Positions 26,385 through 35,501 of a stretch of DNA of 64,000 bases are shown here, in pieces. The notes below the pieces were generated by a model. That model was given only the letters and a program-made list of their open reading frames with translations. It was not told the origin of the DNA and did no database searches. Both the position numbers and the translations under genes were made by a program. The stretch lies in contig OY762224.2 in assembly GCA_963665265.2 (NCBI GenBank), positions 186,001 through 250,000 of the forward strand, in the 5' to 3' direction. Position 1 is the first letter of the stretch, and each line of letters opens with the position of its first letter. Origin of the DNA: CAXXHQ01 sp963665265 (GTDB lineage: Bacteria > Planctomycetota > Planctomycetia > Pirellulales > Thermoguttaceae).

Positions 26385-27581
26385 ATGTCTCAATCACGTA
26401 TCGGCATTTGGCTCATCGGAGTTCGAGGCGGCGTCGCTTCGACCGCAATCCTTGGCCTCGAATCCCTCAAACGGCGGGGAACCGACCGCGTCGGACTCGT
26501 CAGCGAGCTCCCGCAATTTGCTGACGCCGGACTTCCCGACTGGAACGTTTTTGTCGTCGGAGGCCACGAAATCCGTCGAACGCCCCTTTTTGAAGGCGTG
26601 CAACGCTGGGTCGAGGAGTTCCGCCACATCCGCCCCGAAACCCTCGCCGACAGCCGTAAGGAAATCGAAGCGATCGACGCCCGAATCCGCCCGGGAACCC
26701 TCGCCGGTTGCGGGCCGACCGTCGCCGGACTCGCCGATTGGGAAATTCCCGCCGATCCGACGCCGCGTCATACGATCGACCGACTGCGAAACGACATGCG
26801 GGAATTCGCCTCGACGAACCGCCTCGATCATGTCATCGCCGTAAACGTCTCCTCGACCGAACCGACCGTCGCCGTCGATTCGATTCCGAAGACTTGGTCC
26901 GAATTGGACCGCGAACTCGAAGCGGGCGGCGGAGAAATTCTCCCCGCCAGTTCGCTCTATGCGATCGCCGCGCTCGGCGCCGGCTATTCGTTTATCAACT
27001 TCACTCCTTCGCTCGGCGCCTCTCCCTCGGCCATCGGCGAGTTGGCCCGACTCCGCGAAACCCGGCACTACGGCTGCGACGGAAAGACCGGCGAGACGTT
27101 GATGAAAAGCGTCTTGGCCCCGTTGTTCGCCGATCGCAATCTGCGCGTGCTGAGTTGGGTCGGCCACAACATCTTCGGCAATATGGACGCCGTCGCGCTG
27201 AACGACCCGGCCAATAAGCAAACCAAAGTCGCCAGCAAAGATCATCTCATCCGCGAAATTCTCGGCTACAAACCCGATACGCTCGTTTCGATCGAGTATC
27301 TGCAAGACCTCGGCGATTGGAAAACGGCCTGGGACCACATTCATTTCCAAGGATTCTTGGGCGTTCCGATGACCCTGCAATTCACTTGGCAAGGTTGCGA
27401 TTCGATTCTCGCCGCGCCGTTGGTTTTAGACTTGGCGCGGTTCACCGAACTCGCCCGGCGGAGAAACGTCGTCGGCTCGATGCCGTTCCTCTCGAGCTTC
27501 TTCAAAAGCCCATACGATACGACCGAGCATAATTTCGAGCGGCAGTTCCAGACCCTCGAAGCCTGGGCGACGGGGAAATAA
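26385..27581 (+). CDS. ino1: Inositol-3-phosphate synthase
   Basis: Converts glucose 6-phosphate to 1D-myo-inositol 3-phosphate with NAD as internal redox cofactor. The start at 26385 gives MSQSRIGIWLIGVRGGVAST, the Rossmann NAD-binding opening; upstream in-frame codons are non-homologous. Family segments include INFTPSLGASPSAIGELARL, DGKTGETLMKSVLAPLFADRNL, SWVGHNIFGNMDAVALNDP and the KSPYDTTEHNF C-terminal motif. At 398 residues it has the prokaryotic length. The product would feed phosphatidylinositol-type lipids, inositol solutes or capsule sugars. It is divergent from the aminotransferase gene and appears to be alone. Confidence 0.92.
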   Translation: MSQSRIGIWLIGVRGGVASTAILGLESLKRRGTDRVGLVSELPQFADAGLPDWNVFVVGGHEIRRTPLFEGVQRWVEEFRHIRPETLADSRKEIEAIDARIRPGTLAGCGPTVAGLADWEIPADPTPRHTIDRLRNDMREFASTNRLDHVIAVNVSSTEPTVAVDSIPKTWSELDRELEAGGGEILPASSLYAIAALGAGYSFINFTPSLGASPSAIGELARLRETRHYGCDGKTGETLMKSVLAPLFADRNLRVLSWVGHNIFGNMDAVALNDPANKQTKVASKDHLIREILGYKPDTLVSIEYLQDLGDWKTAWDHIHFQGFLGVPMTLQFTWQGCDSILAAPLVLDLARFTELARRRNVVGSMPFLSSFFKSPYDTTEHNFERQFQTLEAWATGK

Positions 27582-27692
27582 GTTGACAATCTTGACGCGA
27601 ACGTTAGTTAGTTTGGTTTGCGAATGCTCTGCTATTACGCCGTAGAACTGGCGAAGGAACAGCCTAACTACTATTACTCGAAAGGGTTTGTC

Positions 27693-30017
27693 GTGTCGCC
27701 CATGATTTACCGTCGCTCGTTCGTATGCTTTTGGCTCCATGCGATTCTCGTTATTTCCTTCGCCGCGACGGCGTTGCGGGCGGAAGATTCCTCGGCCGAA
27801 AATCGCTTCGCCGCCGAGAACGACGTGACTTGGACCTCGCTTGGCAAAAGCGAAAATGATTCGATGCCGATTGGCAACGGAGATTTTGCGGCAAACGTTT
27901 GGACTGAGTCGAACGGCGACGTCGTCTTGCTCTTGTCGAAGGCGGACGCTTGGACCGAGACGGGAACGCTCGTCAAGCTTGGCCGCATCCGAGTCAAACT
28001 GACGCCAAACCCCTTTGTTGACGCGACCGATTTTCGCCAATCCCTTCGCTTGAAAACGGCAGGAATAGAATTAGATGCCGGCGAAAATCATCTACGAATT
28101 TGGGCCGACGCTAATCAGTCGGTCATTCATGTCGAAGGGAGTCTGGCACGACCGACGACATTACGAACCGAGGTCGAGTTTTGGCGTAAAACGCAAAACG
28201 ATTCCGTCAATTGGCCCGGCAAGCCGAATCCAGAGGTCATGTCGGGCGAAGCTCCTCCGCAAGTCGCCCCGGACGTTATTTTTCCCCGCACGACCGATCG
28301 CATCGCATTTTGTCATTTTAATTCGGAGAGCTATTATCCGTATTTGCTTCGGCAGCAACATCTCGAAGCGCTTCTCGGCAAATACCCCGACCCGCTCTTG
28401 CACCGTTGTTTCGGCGTCGCGGCGTTCGGCGAAGGACTCGTAAGCGACGGCGAACTCGCACTACGTTCAGCGACCCCCTCGAAAATTGCGGATTTACGAA
28501 TCGTCGCTTTTTCGCAAAAATCGTGCGATTCGCCGAAGACTTGGCTGTCGGCGCTCGATTCGGTGATTGCGAAAGCAAAGAACGCTGACCTCTCCGCCAA
28601 TCGCTCCGCGCATGAAAAATGGTGGCGCGAGTTTTGGAATCGGAGTTGGATTCAGGTCTCCGCCGATCCTCGCGCCGCCGAGGTTTCGCAAAGCTACGCG
28701 ATGCAGCGCTACATGATCGCTTGCTCGTCGCGGGGCGAATTGCCTCCGAAATTTAACGGCGGTCTGTTTACCGTCGGGCATGACGTGCCTGCCGATTCCA
28801 AGCAAACCGAAGGGAGCCATAATCCCGACTATCGCAAATGGGGCGATTGCTACTGGAACCAAAATACTCGGCTGCTCTTCTGGCCGTTAATAGCGACGGG
28901 CGACCTTGATTTGCTCAAGCCTTGGTTCGATATGTATCTCAACGCGCTGCCGTTGGCGACCGATCGCACCAAAACGTACTACCGTCACTCCGGCGCGCAT
29001 TTTCCCGAAACGATGGTCTTCTGGGGACTGCCGCGCTTGCAGGATTTCGGAAGGAACAACCCTAGTTACGAAATAAAAAGTCGTTGGCAGCGCTACCACG
29101 TCCAAGGCTCCCTAGAAGTTATTGCGCAGATGCTTGACGTTTACGATCAAACGCAAGACGCCGAGTTCGCGCGGAAAAGCGTCGTTCCTTTCGCCGAGGC
29201 GATCGTAACGTTTTACGATCAGCATTACCCTCGCAACTCGGCGAAACAAATCACGATAGCGCCGGCCCAATCGCTCGAAACGTATCAGCTCGTCGCGATC
29301 AATCCGACGCCCGATATCGCCGGACTTATGCACGTCCTTCCGCGCTTGCTCGCGCTCCCGCCGGAGATGACGAGCGACGCCCAACGAACCGCATGGAAAA
29401 GATTATTAACGGAGCTGCCCCCTATTCCAATCGGAAAGACGGCGAAAGGAAAACTGCCCCCTCTCGGACAAGGCGATTCGGACGGAAGGCCGACGATTCT
29501 TCCCGCCGAGCAGTACGGAAAGCCCGGCAACGGCGAAAATCCCGAACTGTACGTGGCGTTTCCCTATCGCTTGTATGGGGTCGGCAAGCCTGAGCTAAAG
29601 CTTGCTCAAGATACGTTCGACGCTCGTCGCTCTCCGCAAAACACATGTTGGGGACAGGACGGTCCCCAGGCGGCAAGCTTGGGGTTGGCTTCCGTCGCGC
29701 AAAAGGGCGCGATCGCCTATTTCACGAACTACGGCGACCAACGCTTTCGTTGGTTTTGGAAGTCCGCCCACGACTGGACTCCCGACTTCGATAACGGCGG
29801 CGACGGCATGATCACGCTGCAATCGATGCTGATGCAATGCGACGGTCGCCGCATTCTGTTGACGCCGGCTTGGCCGAAGGATTGGACGGCCGATTTCAAG
29901 CTGCATGCTCCGTATCAAACCACGGTCGAAGGCCGCATTGAAGACGGAAAGATCGTCGGCTTGAAAGTGACGCCCGAGGCGAGGGCGAAGGACGTCGAAA
30001 TCATCTCCTCCGAATAG
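27693..30017 (+). CDS. Secreted glycoside hydrolase-like protein with DUF5703-type N-terminal domain
   Basis: A protein of about 774 residues with a signal peptide ending ATALRA. The mature N-terminus (VTWTSLGKSENDSMPIGNGD, then FAANVWTESNGDVVLLLSKADAW) is the pattern of DUF5703, a beta-sandwich found before GH95-like (alpha/alpha)6 barrels. The helical part has aromatic-rich motifs such as GDCYWNQNTRLLFWPL, HSGAHFPETMVFWG and NTCWGQDGPQAASLG. The C-terminal beta domain ends LKVTPEARAKDVEIIS. A role in hydrolysing fucose- or galactose-containing polysaccharide is inference from fold; the catalytic residues are not certain. The GTG at 27693 is chosen because GAAAGGG precedes it at good spacing; the ATG at 27702 is an alternative. 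Confidence 0.75.
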   Translation: MSPMIYRRSFVCFWLHAILVISFAATALRAEDSSAENRFAAENDVTWTSLGKSENDSMPIGNGDFAANVWTESNGDVVLLLSKADAWTETGTLVKLGRIRVKLTPNPFVDATDFRQSLRLKTAGIELDAGENHLRIWADANQSVIHVEGSLARPTTLRTEVEFWRKTQNDSVNWPGKPNPEVMSGEAPPQVAPDVIFPRTTDRIAFCHFNSESYYPYLLRQQHLEALLGKYPDPLLHRCFGVAAFGEGLVSDGELALRSATPSKIADLRIVAFSQKSCDSPKTWLSALDSVIAKAKNADLSANRSAHEKWWREFWNRSWIQVSADPRAAEVSQSYAMQRYMIACSSRGELPPKFNGGLFTVGHDVPADSKQTEGSHNPDYRKWGDCYWNQNTRLLFWPLIATGDLDLLKPWFDMYLNALPLATDRTKTYYRHSGAHFPETMVFWGLPRLQDFGRNNPSYEIKSRWQRYHVQGSLEVIAQMLDVYDQTQDAEFARKSVVPFAEAIVTFYDQHYPRNSAKQITIAPAQSLETYQLVAINPTPDIAGLMHVLPRLLALPPEMTSDAQRTAWKRLLTELPPIPIGKTAKGKLPPLGQGDSDGRPTILPAEQYGKPGNGENPELYVAFPYRLYGVGKPELKLAQDTFDARRSPQNTCWGQDGPQAASLGLASVAQKGAIAYFTNYGDQRFRWFWKSAHDWTPDFDNGGDGMITLQSMLMQCDGRRILLTPAWPKDWTADFKLHAPYQTTVEGRIEDGKIVGLKVTPEARAKDVEIISSE

Positions 30018-30279
30018 CGGAAGCCTTTTCTCGGAAAAGACGGGAGTTTGCCCCGTTCGCAATGCCGTACGCTAGACCGCAAGGCTATTCTTTTGAGAAT
30101 AACTTGCTTATTAATGATTCGCTAGCGAAAGTCGCGGTTTTTTCTAACGCGAATCTTTATAATCATCGCCGTCTTGCGCGTTTTCGCAGTTTTCTGGTAA
30201 CGTGAGGCAATGGGGCTTCGGCGACGTTCATCCGAGAGTCTCGCCGCCTTCTGTATCCGTGCTTACTTGGAGGTCTTTT

Positions 30280-31353
30280 ATGAAGCGGTTCTCTATTTTT
30301 CTGGCGGCTTTTACGTTAAGCGTTTTGTCGTGCGGCGCGTCGTCGGCGACAGTTCTTTACAGCGTCGTCGATTTAGGCACGCTTGGCGGGACAAGCAGTA
30401 CGGCCAACGACGTTAATAACGCCGGGCAAATTGTGGGAAGGTCGAATGTCGCCGGAGACGGCGCCGAGCACGCGTTCCTCTATAGCGGCGGAACGATGTA
30501 CGACCTTGGCGCAATGGGTTACGCCAACAGCACGGCTACGCGAATTAACGGGTCCGGACAAATCGTCGGATATTCGTATAATACGGCCGGAGATGCGGGT
30601 TACTCCACGCGGCAGTCTTTTCTCTATAGCGGCGGAGCCATGCAAAACATCGGATCCCTCGACGGCTCCGGCAGCTACGCTTCGGACATTAACGATTCCG
30701 GACTCGTCGTCGGCTCTATATATCTTTCAGCCGATTCTCCAGGGGCGACGAATGCCTACGTTTACCGCTCCGGAGTTATGACGAATATTGGCGGCGCCAC
30801 GGCGTTCGGCGTAAATAATCTCGGGCAAATCGTCGGCACGGAAGGAGGCCAGGGGGTTCTCTACGAGAACGGAACAAAAAGTTATTTCGGGCCTTCAGTT
30901 GGCCTGACTTTGTGCATTCGGATTAACGATGCCGGACAGGTCGTCGGTTACAGTACTTTTACAAACGAAAGCACGGGCTATCCGGAAACTCATGCGTTCC
31001 TCTACGACGGTTCGGTTATGTATGATCTCGGCACGCCTGGGGGAAATTTTAGCTATGCCCGCGATATCAATAACGCCGGACAAATCGTCGGATCCGCTAA
31101 CTGTTCCGCAGGCTTTTGCGCATTTCTATACAACAACGGAACAATGTCGGATCTCAACGACTTAATCGATTCCGATTCCGGTTGGACGTTGTCGCAAGCT
31201 CGCGGGATCAACGACCTCGGACAGATCGTCGGTTCCGGCGTAATTAACGGCGAAACGCACGCGTTTTTGCTGACGCCCGTTCCCGAACCTTCGATTTTTG
31301 CGTTGATCAGCGTATGCGGATTAGGACTCGTCGCCTACGTCCAACGGCGATAA
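30280..31353 (+). CDS. HAF-repeat PEP-CTERM protein
   Basis: A 357-residue secreted protein. The ATG at 30280 is supported by TTGGAGG eight bases upstream and by the signal peptide MKRFSIFLAAFTLSVLSCGA. The body is about seven extracellular HAF repeats (TIGR02913 type) with the pattern DLGTLGG-x-A-DVNNAGQIVG-HAFLYSGGTMYDLG, likely forming a beta-propeller-like surface structure. The tail VPEPSIFALISVCGLGLVAYVQRR is a PEP-CTERM sorting signal. A TATAAT at 30158-30163 could be the -10 element. The stop overlaps the 3' end of the convergent outer-membrane-protein pseudogene. Confidence 0.88.
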   Translation: MKRFSIFLAAFTLSVLSCGASSATVLYSVVDLGTLGGTSSTANDVNNAGQIVGRSNVAGDGAEHAFLYSGGTMYDLGAMGYANSTATRINGSGQIVGYSYNTAGDAGYSTRQSFLYSGGAMQNIGSLDGSGSYASDINDSGLVVGSIYLSADSPGATNAYVYRSGVMTNIGGATAFGVNNLGQIVGTEGGQGVLYENGTKSYFGPSVGLTLCIRINDAGQVVGYSTFTNESTGYPETHAFLYDGSVMYDLGTPGGNFSYARDINNAGQIVGSANCSAGFCAFLYNNGTMSDLNDLIDSDSGWTLSQARGINDLGQIVGSGVINGETHAFLLTPVPEPSIFALISVCGLGLVAYVQRR

Positions 31354-31809
31354 GGACTCCATCGCACGTTGGCTTCCGCGTTAACAATTGCGAGGAATAC
31401 GTCCAAGCCATTGCCTGAGTCGAATCTTGATTCGTTTGCATCCAACCGTTCCAGCCGCCCGGCGTCAACGTAAAGAGCCAGTTTCCGGGCGCTCTCATTA
31501 CCAAGCAATCCGAAGGAAGTTCGGCGTGACGATTTTTTTGCTGCTGAATCCGTCAACTTGAAAATACGATAGCTCCAAGTTATAGCCGTTATCGCCGTGA
31601 CGAATCAGGTCTAGCTTGGCCCGGCGTTGAAACCTTGATCGAAATCGTTGCCGGTCAGAGCGGCAACGCCCGGCGTGATAAACAGAGTTCCGATGTAGCT
31701 GGAGACGGAATTGCCATTTGTGATGTTGAGCATTCCTGCCCCTGAGTTTCCAATATACAAGGCGCAAAGGGATTTTTTCACGCGGAAAACGAGCAAAAAA
31801 GAGAATCAC
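31335..31809 (-). pseudogene. Decayed outer-membrane barrel gene with a T5SS/PEP-CTERM repeat remnant
   Basis: Three minus-strand frames together spell one degraded protein. The first (to about 31611) reads LYIGNSGAGMLNITNGNSVS, a T5SS/PEP-CTERM-associated repeat unit, followed by ITPGVAALTGNDFDQGFNAG. The second (to about 31498) continues KLDLIRHGDNGYNLELSYFQ and VDGFSSKKIVTPNFLRIA. The third continues RAPGNWLFTLTPGGWNGWMQ, then TNQDSTQAMAWTYSSQLL, with a final shift to NAEANVRW. Frameshifts fall near 31620, 31500 and 31390. The barrel part resembles planctomycete outer-membrane beta-barrel proteins of the BBP7 kind. No intact start is visible, and the upstream part of the gene is missing. 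Confidence 0.65.
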
Positions 31810-31863
31810 GAAAAAGCGAAATCCGCATTCAACCGCTTTTTAAGAGCCTCTTACTGCTTCGCA

Positions 31864-31885
31864 GCCCCGGTTCTTGAACCGGGGC
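31864..31885. repeat. REP-like perfect 10-bp palindrome
   Basis: GCCCCGGTTC and GAACCGGGGC pair perfectly around a TT loop. It lies in the gene-free stretch from about 31810 to 32264, which otherwise holds purine-rich octamer-like repeats (near 31917 and 32004) and the duplicated block shared with 40432-40770. Confidence 0.6.
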
Positions 31886-32003
31886 CACCCGGGGAATAGT
31901 TTTTTATTGGCCGTGAAAGAACACAGAGAGCGCAAAGAAGGGGTGAAGGATAAAAGGCGCGGCAAGACAAACCGCGAATGAACGCCAATAGTTGCGAATG
32001 ATT

Positions 32004-32340
32004 TACCGCAGAGGGACGGAGAGCACAGAGCAGCATCCAATTTTATTGATCGCAAAAGAGCGCAAGAAAGCGATCGACGATTGACCGAAAAATGAAAATC
32101 AACGAGAGTCGCGGGACAAAACGGCTTCTTGAGGTTCTATCGGAATGGCTTAGCTCTTGCGAAAAACTCTCCGTGCCCTCCATGTCTCCGTGGTAAAAAT
32201 TGTCCTCGCCGCGCCTCGGCGGTAAACGCCGCCCCCTGAGCGGCGAATTCTCGCGGTTCGCCCATTATCGTCGCCGTCTCGCCGCGAAGGCGAACCCACA
32301 GGACGCGATTACCAAAAGCATCGTCGTCGGCTCGGGAACG
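32004..32340. repeat. Long direct repeat, copy 1 (3' region of paralogue B)
   Basis: About 330 bases from here recur with high identity at about 40432-40770. The block begins with a purine-rich CCGCAGAGG element, contains CAAAACGGCTTCTTGAGG and a CTCCGTGCCCTCC element, and runs into the 3' coding end and PEP-CTERM codons of the paralogue. The last part (from the GCGCCTCGGCGGTAAACGCC segment) is also present at about 35450-35570 in the 3' region of paralogue C. Confidence 0.75.
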
Positions 32341-35195
32341 GCGGAGACGTTCAACACGACGTCGCCGCCGGTGATGGCGAGCGTGCCGCAAAGGCCGCCG
32401 ATCATGCCGTCCGTGTTCGCTCCTAACACGCCGTCGACAGCGAATGCGTCGATGAGCGTGTAGGTTCCGGCGCCGAATCCGGCAAGCGTCGAGAAGGTGA
32501 AATCGCTGAACTCTAGCGTACCGACGTGGAGCGTGGAGTCGGCCATCGATATTTTATCGCTCGACGAGGTTGCGCCTAATTCAAAGGCTAACTTGGCGCC
32601 CTCTTCAAGCGTCAAGTCGCCGACGAGGGCAAGTGCGGCGGTCGTTCCGCCGTCTACGGCGGCGCCCTTTGCGATCAACGTACCTGCGACGACGTCAACG
32701 CCGCCGGTGAAGGAATTAGAACCGACGAGCGCAAGCGTGCCGGAGCCAAGCTTCGTCAGTCCGCCCTCGCCGGAGAGCGTGCCGGACAGCGTGACGGCGT
32801 AGCCGTTCGTATCGATGTTGGCGTTCCCGTTCGTGCCCGTCAACGTCATGGGAATCGAGACGGTCATGTTTCCGGCCGCTCGCAGGATTCCGCCTCCAAA
32901 GGAGAAATTCACGCCATTCGGCGTCTTCGACGCGATCGACGAAACGACGAGAGAGCCTCCGTTTAGAAGATAATTGCAATTGGTGTTCAGTTGTAAGCTG
33001 GAAGTCACATTCGTACCGCCGGTTTGGATAAAGGTTCCCGAGCCTCCGGTTGCAACGCCGTACGTGCCTGGCGCGAAGTAGTCGAGATATTCGGAGGTTG
33101 CCGTGAGCGATCCACCGGACAGCACATATTGACTATAGGCGCCGATCTCCAAATAGGAAGTCGAATTCGTTCCCTCTGTTTGAGCAAAAACGGCGGTTCC
33201 TCCATAGAGATCGAAGGTCCCCGCTTCAACATGACCGAGGTATTCAGATGAGGCGACGAGCGTGCCGCCGTCAAGGTTGTATGTGCCGGCGGAGCGATAT
33301 AAATAAGCCAAGAAGAGCGCCGTACTGACGCTGTTGGTTCCGCCGGTTTGGGTAAAAACTCCCGTACCAGCGTTGCCGATATATTCGTAAGCTAAAGAGG
33401 ATAGCTGCCCTCCATTTAAGAAATATGTGCCGTAGACGACGGACAGGGATTTGCCGGCCTCGTTCGTTCCTCCGGTCTGAATAAACCTTCCGCTAACGCT
33501 TTCACCGTAGGTGGCCGACACTCTTCCGCCGTTAAGAGTATACGTTCCTACGACGGAAAGCATATTCGAGTAACTGCTCCCGGTAATGAAATTCGTTCCG
33601 CCGTTTTGGACGAAGTTGGAGACAGATGCACTAACCGATGACAATTGCCCGTCGTTCAACGTGTATAAACCTGCGGAGCCGACGTGAAGCGTTCCCACGG
33701 AATTCGTTCCGCCGGTCTGTACAAAAACCCCTTTCCCCATAAAACCGATATATTCGCGGGTGGAAACGGTTAATTGCCCGCCGCTCAATTTATAGGCGGC
33801 GGAAGAACTAGAATTATATCCTAAATAAAGATCCCCTTTGATGACGGCCGTTCCGCTCGATTGAGTAACGGCTCCCGTACCGGTGCGACCGAGCCATGCG
33901 CTGTTGGCGAGTTCAAGCTTACCGCCATTCAAAATCAACGAGCCTGTCGCTCCGCTGCCGTAGCCAATCGCAAGCCAATATCCCGAAAATGCGCTGCCGC
34001 CGTCAATCGTCACGCTTCCGTCGCCGTTGTAGCCGATATATCCGTAACTATTCCCGACGGAGCCGCCGCTCGTCACGTTCAACGTCCCCGTGCCGGAGTA
34101 GCCGACGTAGAGATAGTCGCTATTCGTCCATGTCGAACCGGTTCCGCTGACCGTCGCCGTGCCGACCGAGCCGCTCAAGTAGCCGACGTAGCCATTTGCA
34201 CATTGGACGGCGCCGCCGTCGGCAATATTGAGCGTTCCCGTGCCGGAGGAGCCGACAAAGAGCTCACTGCTATTCGTCCACTTCGAGCCAGTTCCGCTGA
34301 CCGTCGCCGTGCCGACCGAGCCGCTGTTGTAGCCGATGTAACCGTAAGTATTTCCGACGGAGCCGCCGCTCGTCACGTTCAACGTCCCCGTACCTGAGTA
34401 GCCGCTGTAAAGGCTGGCGCGGCTAGTCCAGGCGGCGCCTGTTCCTCTGACAGTTACTATGCCGACGGAACTACTGCCGTAGCCAATGTTGGGCGAGACG
34501 CTCGAATTCACGACCCCGCCGTCGGCGATGGAAAGCATCCCCGTCCCGCCAAATCCGATGCTAAGAAATCCGGTCGTGTTCCATTGCGAGCCGGTTCCGC
34601 TCACCGCCACAGAGCCGTAAGAGCGATCCCCAACGCAACAATAGGCGTTGCTAACGTATCCGCCGTCGAGGATGCTCAGCTCGCCCTTCCCATTCCAACC
34701 AATTAAAAGCTCTGAGAGGCTATTCCATTGGGAACCGCTTCCGCTGACCGTCACCAAGCCGTAGGAGCCGGAGTTATATCCAATGTTACTAAAAGCGCTG
34801 CCGACGGAACCTCCCGCAGTGATATTCAACCGGCCGGTCCCTGAGTATCCTATGTTTAGGCCTGAAGAATTCGTCCATGTCGCTCCGGTTCCGTTGACCG
34901 TCACCACGCCCGAAACTCCGCTCGTGTATCCGAGGTATGCTGTTTTGGAAAGAAGATCGCTTCCGTCGTCGGCCGTCACGCTGCCGTCAGCGGCGCTGCC
35001 AATATAGGAGATCGTCGAACTCGTCCACGAAGCCGGATCGCTTGGACTGACGCTGCCGGTTACTGTAATGGCCGCGCGGGCGACGGAGGCGACTCCGACT
35101 GAAAAACAAACTGCCGCAACAACTGCGAATCGCACGAACGATAATCGAGCGACAAACGGAGAGAATGCTTGCACGCCGACGAGCGGGAATTTCAT
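32265..35195 (-). CDS. Giant PEP-CTERM repeat protein with a second repeat class (paralogue B)
   Basis: A 976-residue protein. It starts at 35195 (MKFPLVGVQAFSPFVARLSF), homologous to A, C and D, with a signal peptide ending VARAA. The N-terminal part has six T5SS/PEP-CTERM-associated units, the first four diverged and the last two nearly identical to units in A and D. From about residue 420 the repeat changes to a different class (YTLNGGQLSS-EYIG-GTGVFTQTGGTNSVS), roughly 35-50 residues each, about nine copies. An autotransporter-associated beta-strand segment (LTKLGSGTLALVGSNSFTGG) follows, then VPEPTTMLLVIASCGFAFAA and RRRR, a PEP-CTERM tail. I infer a beta-helical surface protein anchored or released by exosortase; the ligand is unknown. 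Confidence 0.87.
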   Translation of the reverse strand: MKFPLVGVQAFSPFVARLSFVRFAVVAAVCFSVGVASVARAAITVTGSVSPSDPASWTSSTISYIGSAADGSVTADDGSDLLSKTAYLGYTSGVSGVVTVNGTGATWTNSSGLNIGYSGTGRLNITAGGSVGSAFSNIGYNSGSYGLVTVSGSGSQWNSLSELLIGWNGKGELSILDGGYVSNAYCCVGDRSYGSVAVSGTGSQWNTTGFLSIGFGGTGMLSIADGGVVNSSVSPNIGYGSSSVGIVTVRGTGAAWTSRASLYSGYSGTGTLNVTSGGSVGNTYGYIGYNSGSVGTATVSGTGSKWTNSSELFVGSSGTGTLNIADGGAVQCANGYVGYLSGSVGTATVSGTGSTWTNSDYLYVGYSGTGTLNVTSGGSVGNSYGYIGYNGDGSVTIDGGSAFSGYWLAIGYGSGATGSLILNGGKLELANSAWLGRTGTGAVTQSSGTAVIKGDLYLGYNSSSSAAYKLSGGQLTVSTREYIGFMGKGVFVQTGGTNSVGTLHVGSAGLYTLNDGQLSSVSASVSNFVQNGGTNFITGSSYSNMLSVVGTYTLNGGRVSATYGESVSGRFIQTGGTNEAGKSLSVVYGTYFLNGGQLSSLAYEYIGNAGTGVFTQTGGTNSVSTALFLAYLYRSAGTYNLDGGTLVASSEYLGHVEAGTFDLYGGTAVFAQTEGTNSTSYLEIGAYSQYVLSGGSLTATSEYLDYFAPGTYGVATGGSGTFIQTGGTNVTSSLQLNTNCNYLLNGGSLVVSSIASKTPNGVNFSFGGGILRAAGNMTVSIPMTLTGTNGNANIDTNGYAVTLSGTLSGEGGLTKLGSGTLALVGSNSFTGGVDVVAGTLIAKGAAVDGGTTAALALVGDLTLEEGAKLAFELGATSSSDKISMADSTLHVGTLEFSDFTFSTLAGFGAGTYTLIDAFAVDGVLGANTDGMIGGLCGTLAITGGDVVLNVSAVPEPTTMLLVIASCGFAFAARRRR

Positions 35196-35276
35196 TGGAG
35201 GGACGCCCTTAAAAAACCATGAATAGACGACGAAGGCCGACGACGACCGCGCTGACCCAAAATTAGAACCGCCCCT

Positions 35277-35305
35277 ATTGTAGCCCCCTCGCGGGCAAGG
35301 TGCAA
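35277..35305 (-). promoter_or_regulatory. Conserved promoter of paralogue B
   Basis: TTGCAC (35305-35300), a 17-base spacer and TACAAT (35282-35277) on the minus strand, matching the promoters of A and D. The leader is about 75 bases and closely resembles the other three. Confidence 0.7.
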
Positions 35306-35407
35306 TACGCAATAATCCGCTGCTAACCGACGTTATTAGAGGGGCTTCTGAACGCTTCTTATGGCCTGATCTTCTAAAAATGCAATACTTTATAGACGAA
35401 ATCCTAT

Positions 35408-35432
35408 CCCCTACGCCCAACTCCCCATGCCC
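35408..35432 (-). repeat. G-rich repeat, variant 2 (four G-runs) between paralogues B and C
   Basis: Minus-strand runs GGG, GGGG, GGG and GGGG with 3- or 4-base loops, the same order as at 18450-18480 but with the last run lost. It lies downstream of paralogue C's stop and about 100 bases upstream of paralogue B's promoter. Confidence 0.6.
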
Positions 35433-35501
35433 TACTCTGCGTCCTCCGCGCCTCGGCGGTAAACGCCTGCCCCTGAGCGGCGAATTCTCGCGGTTCGCCC
35501 C

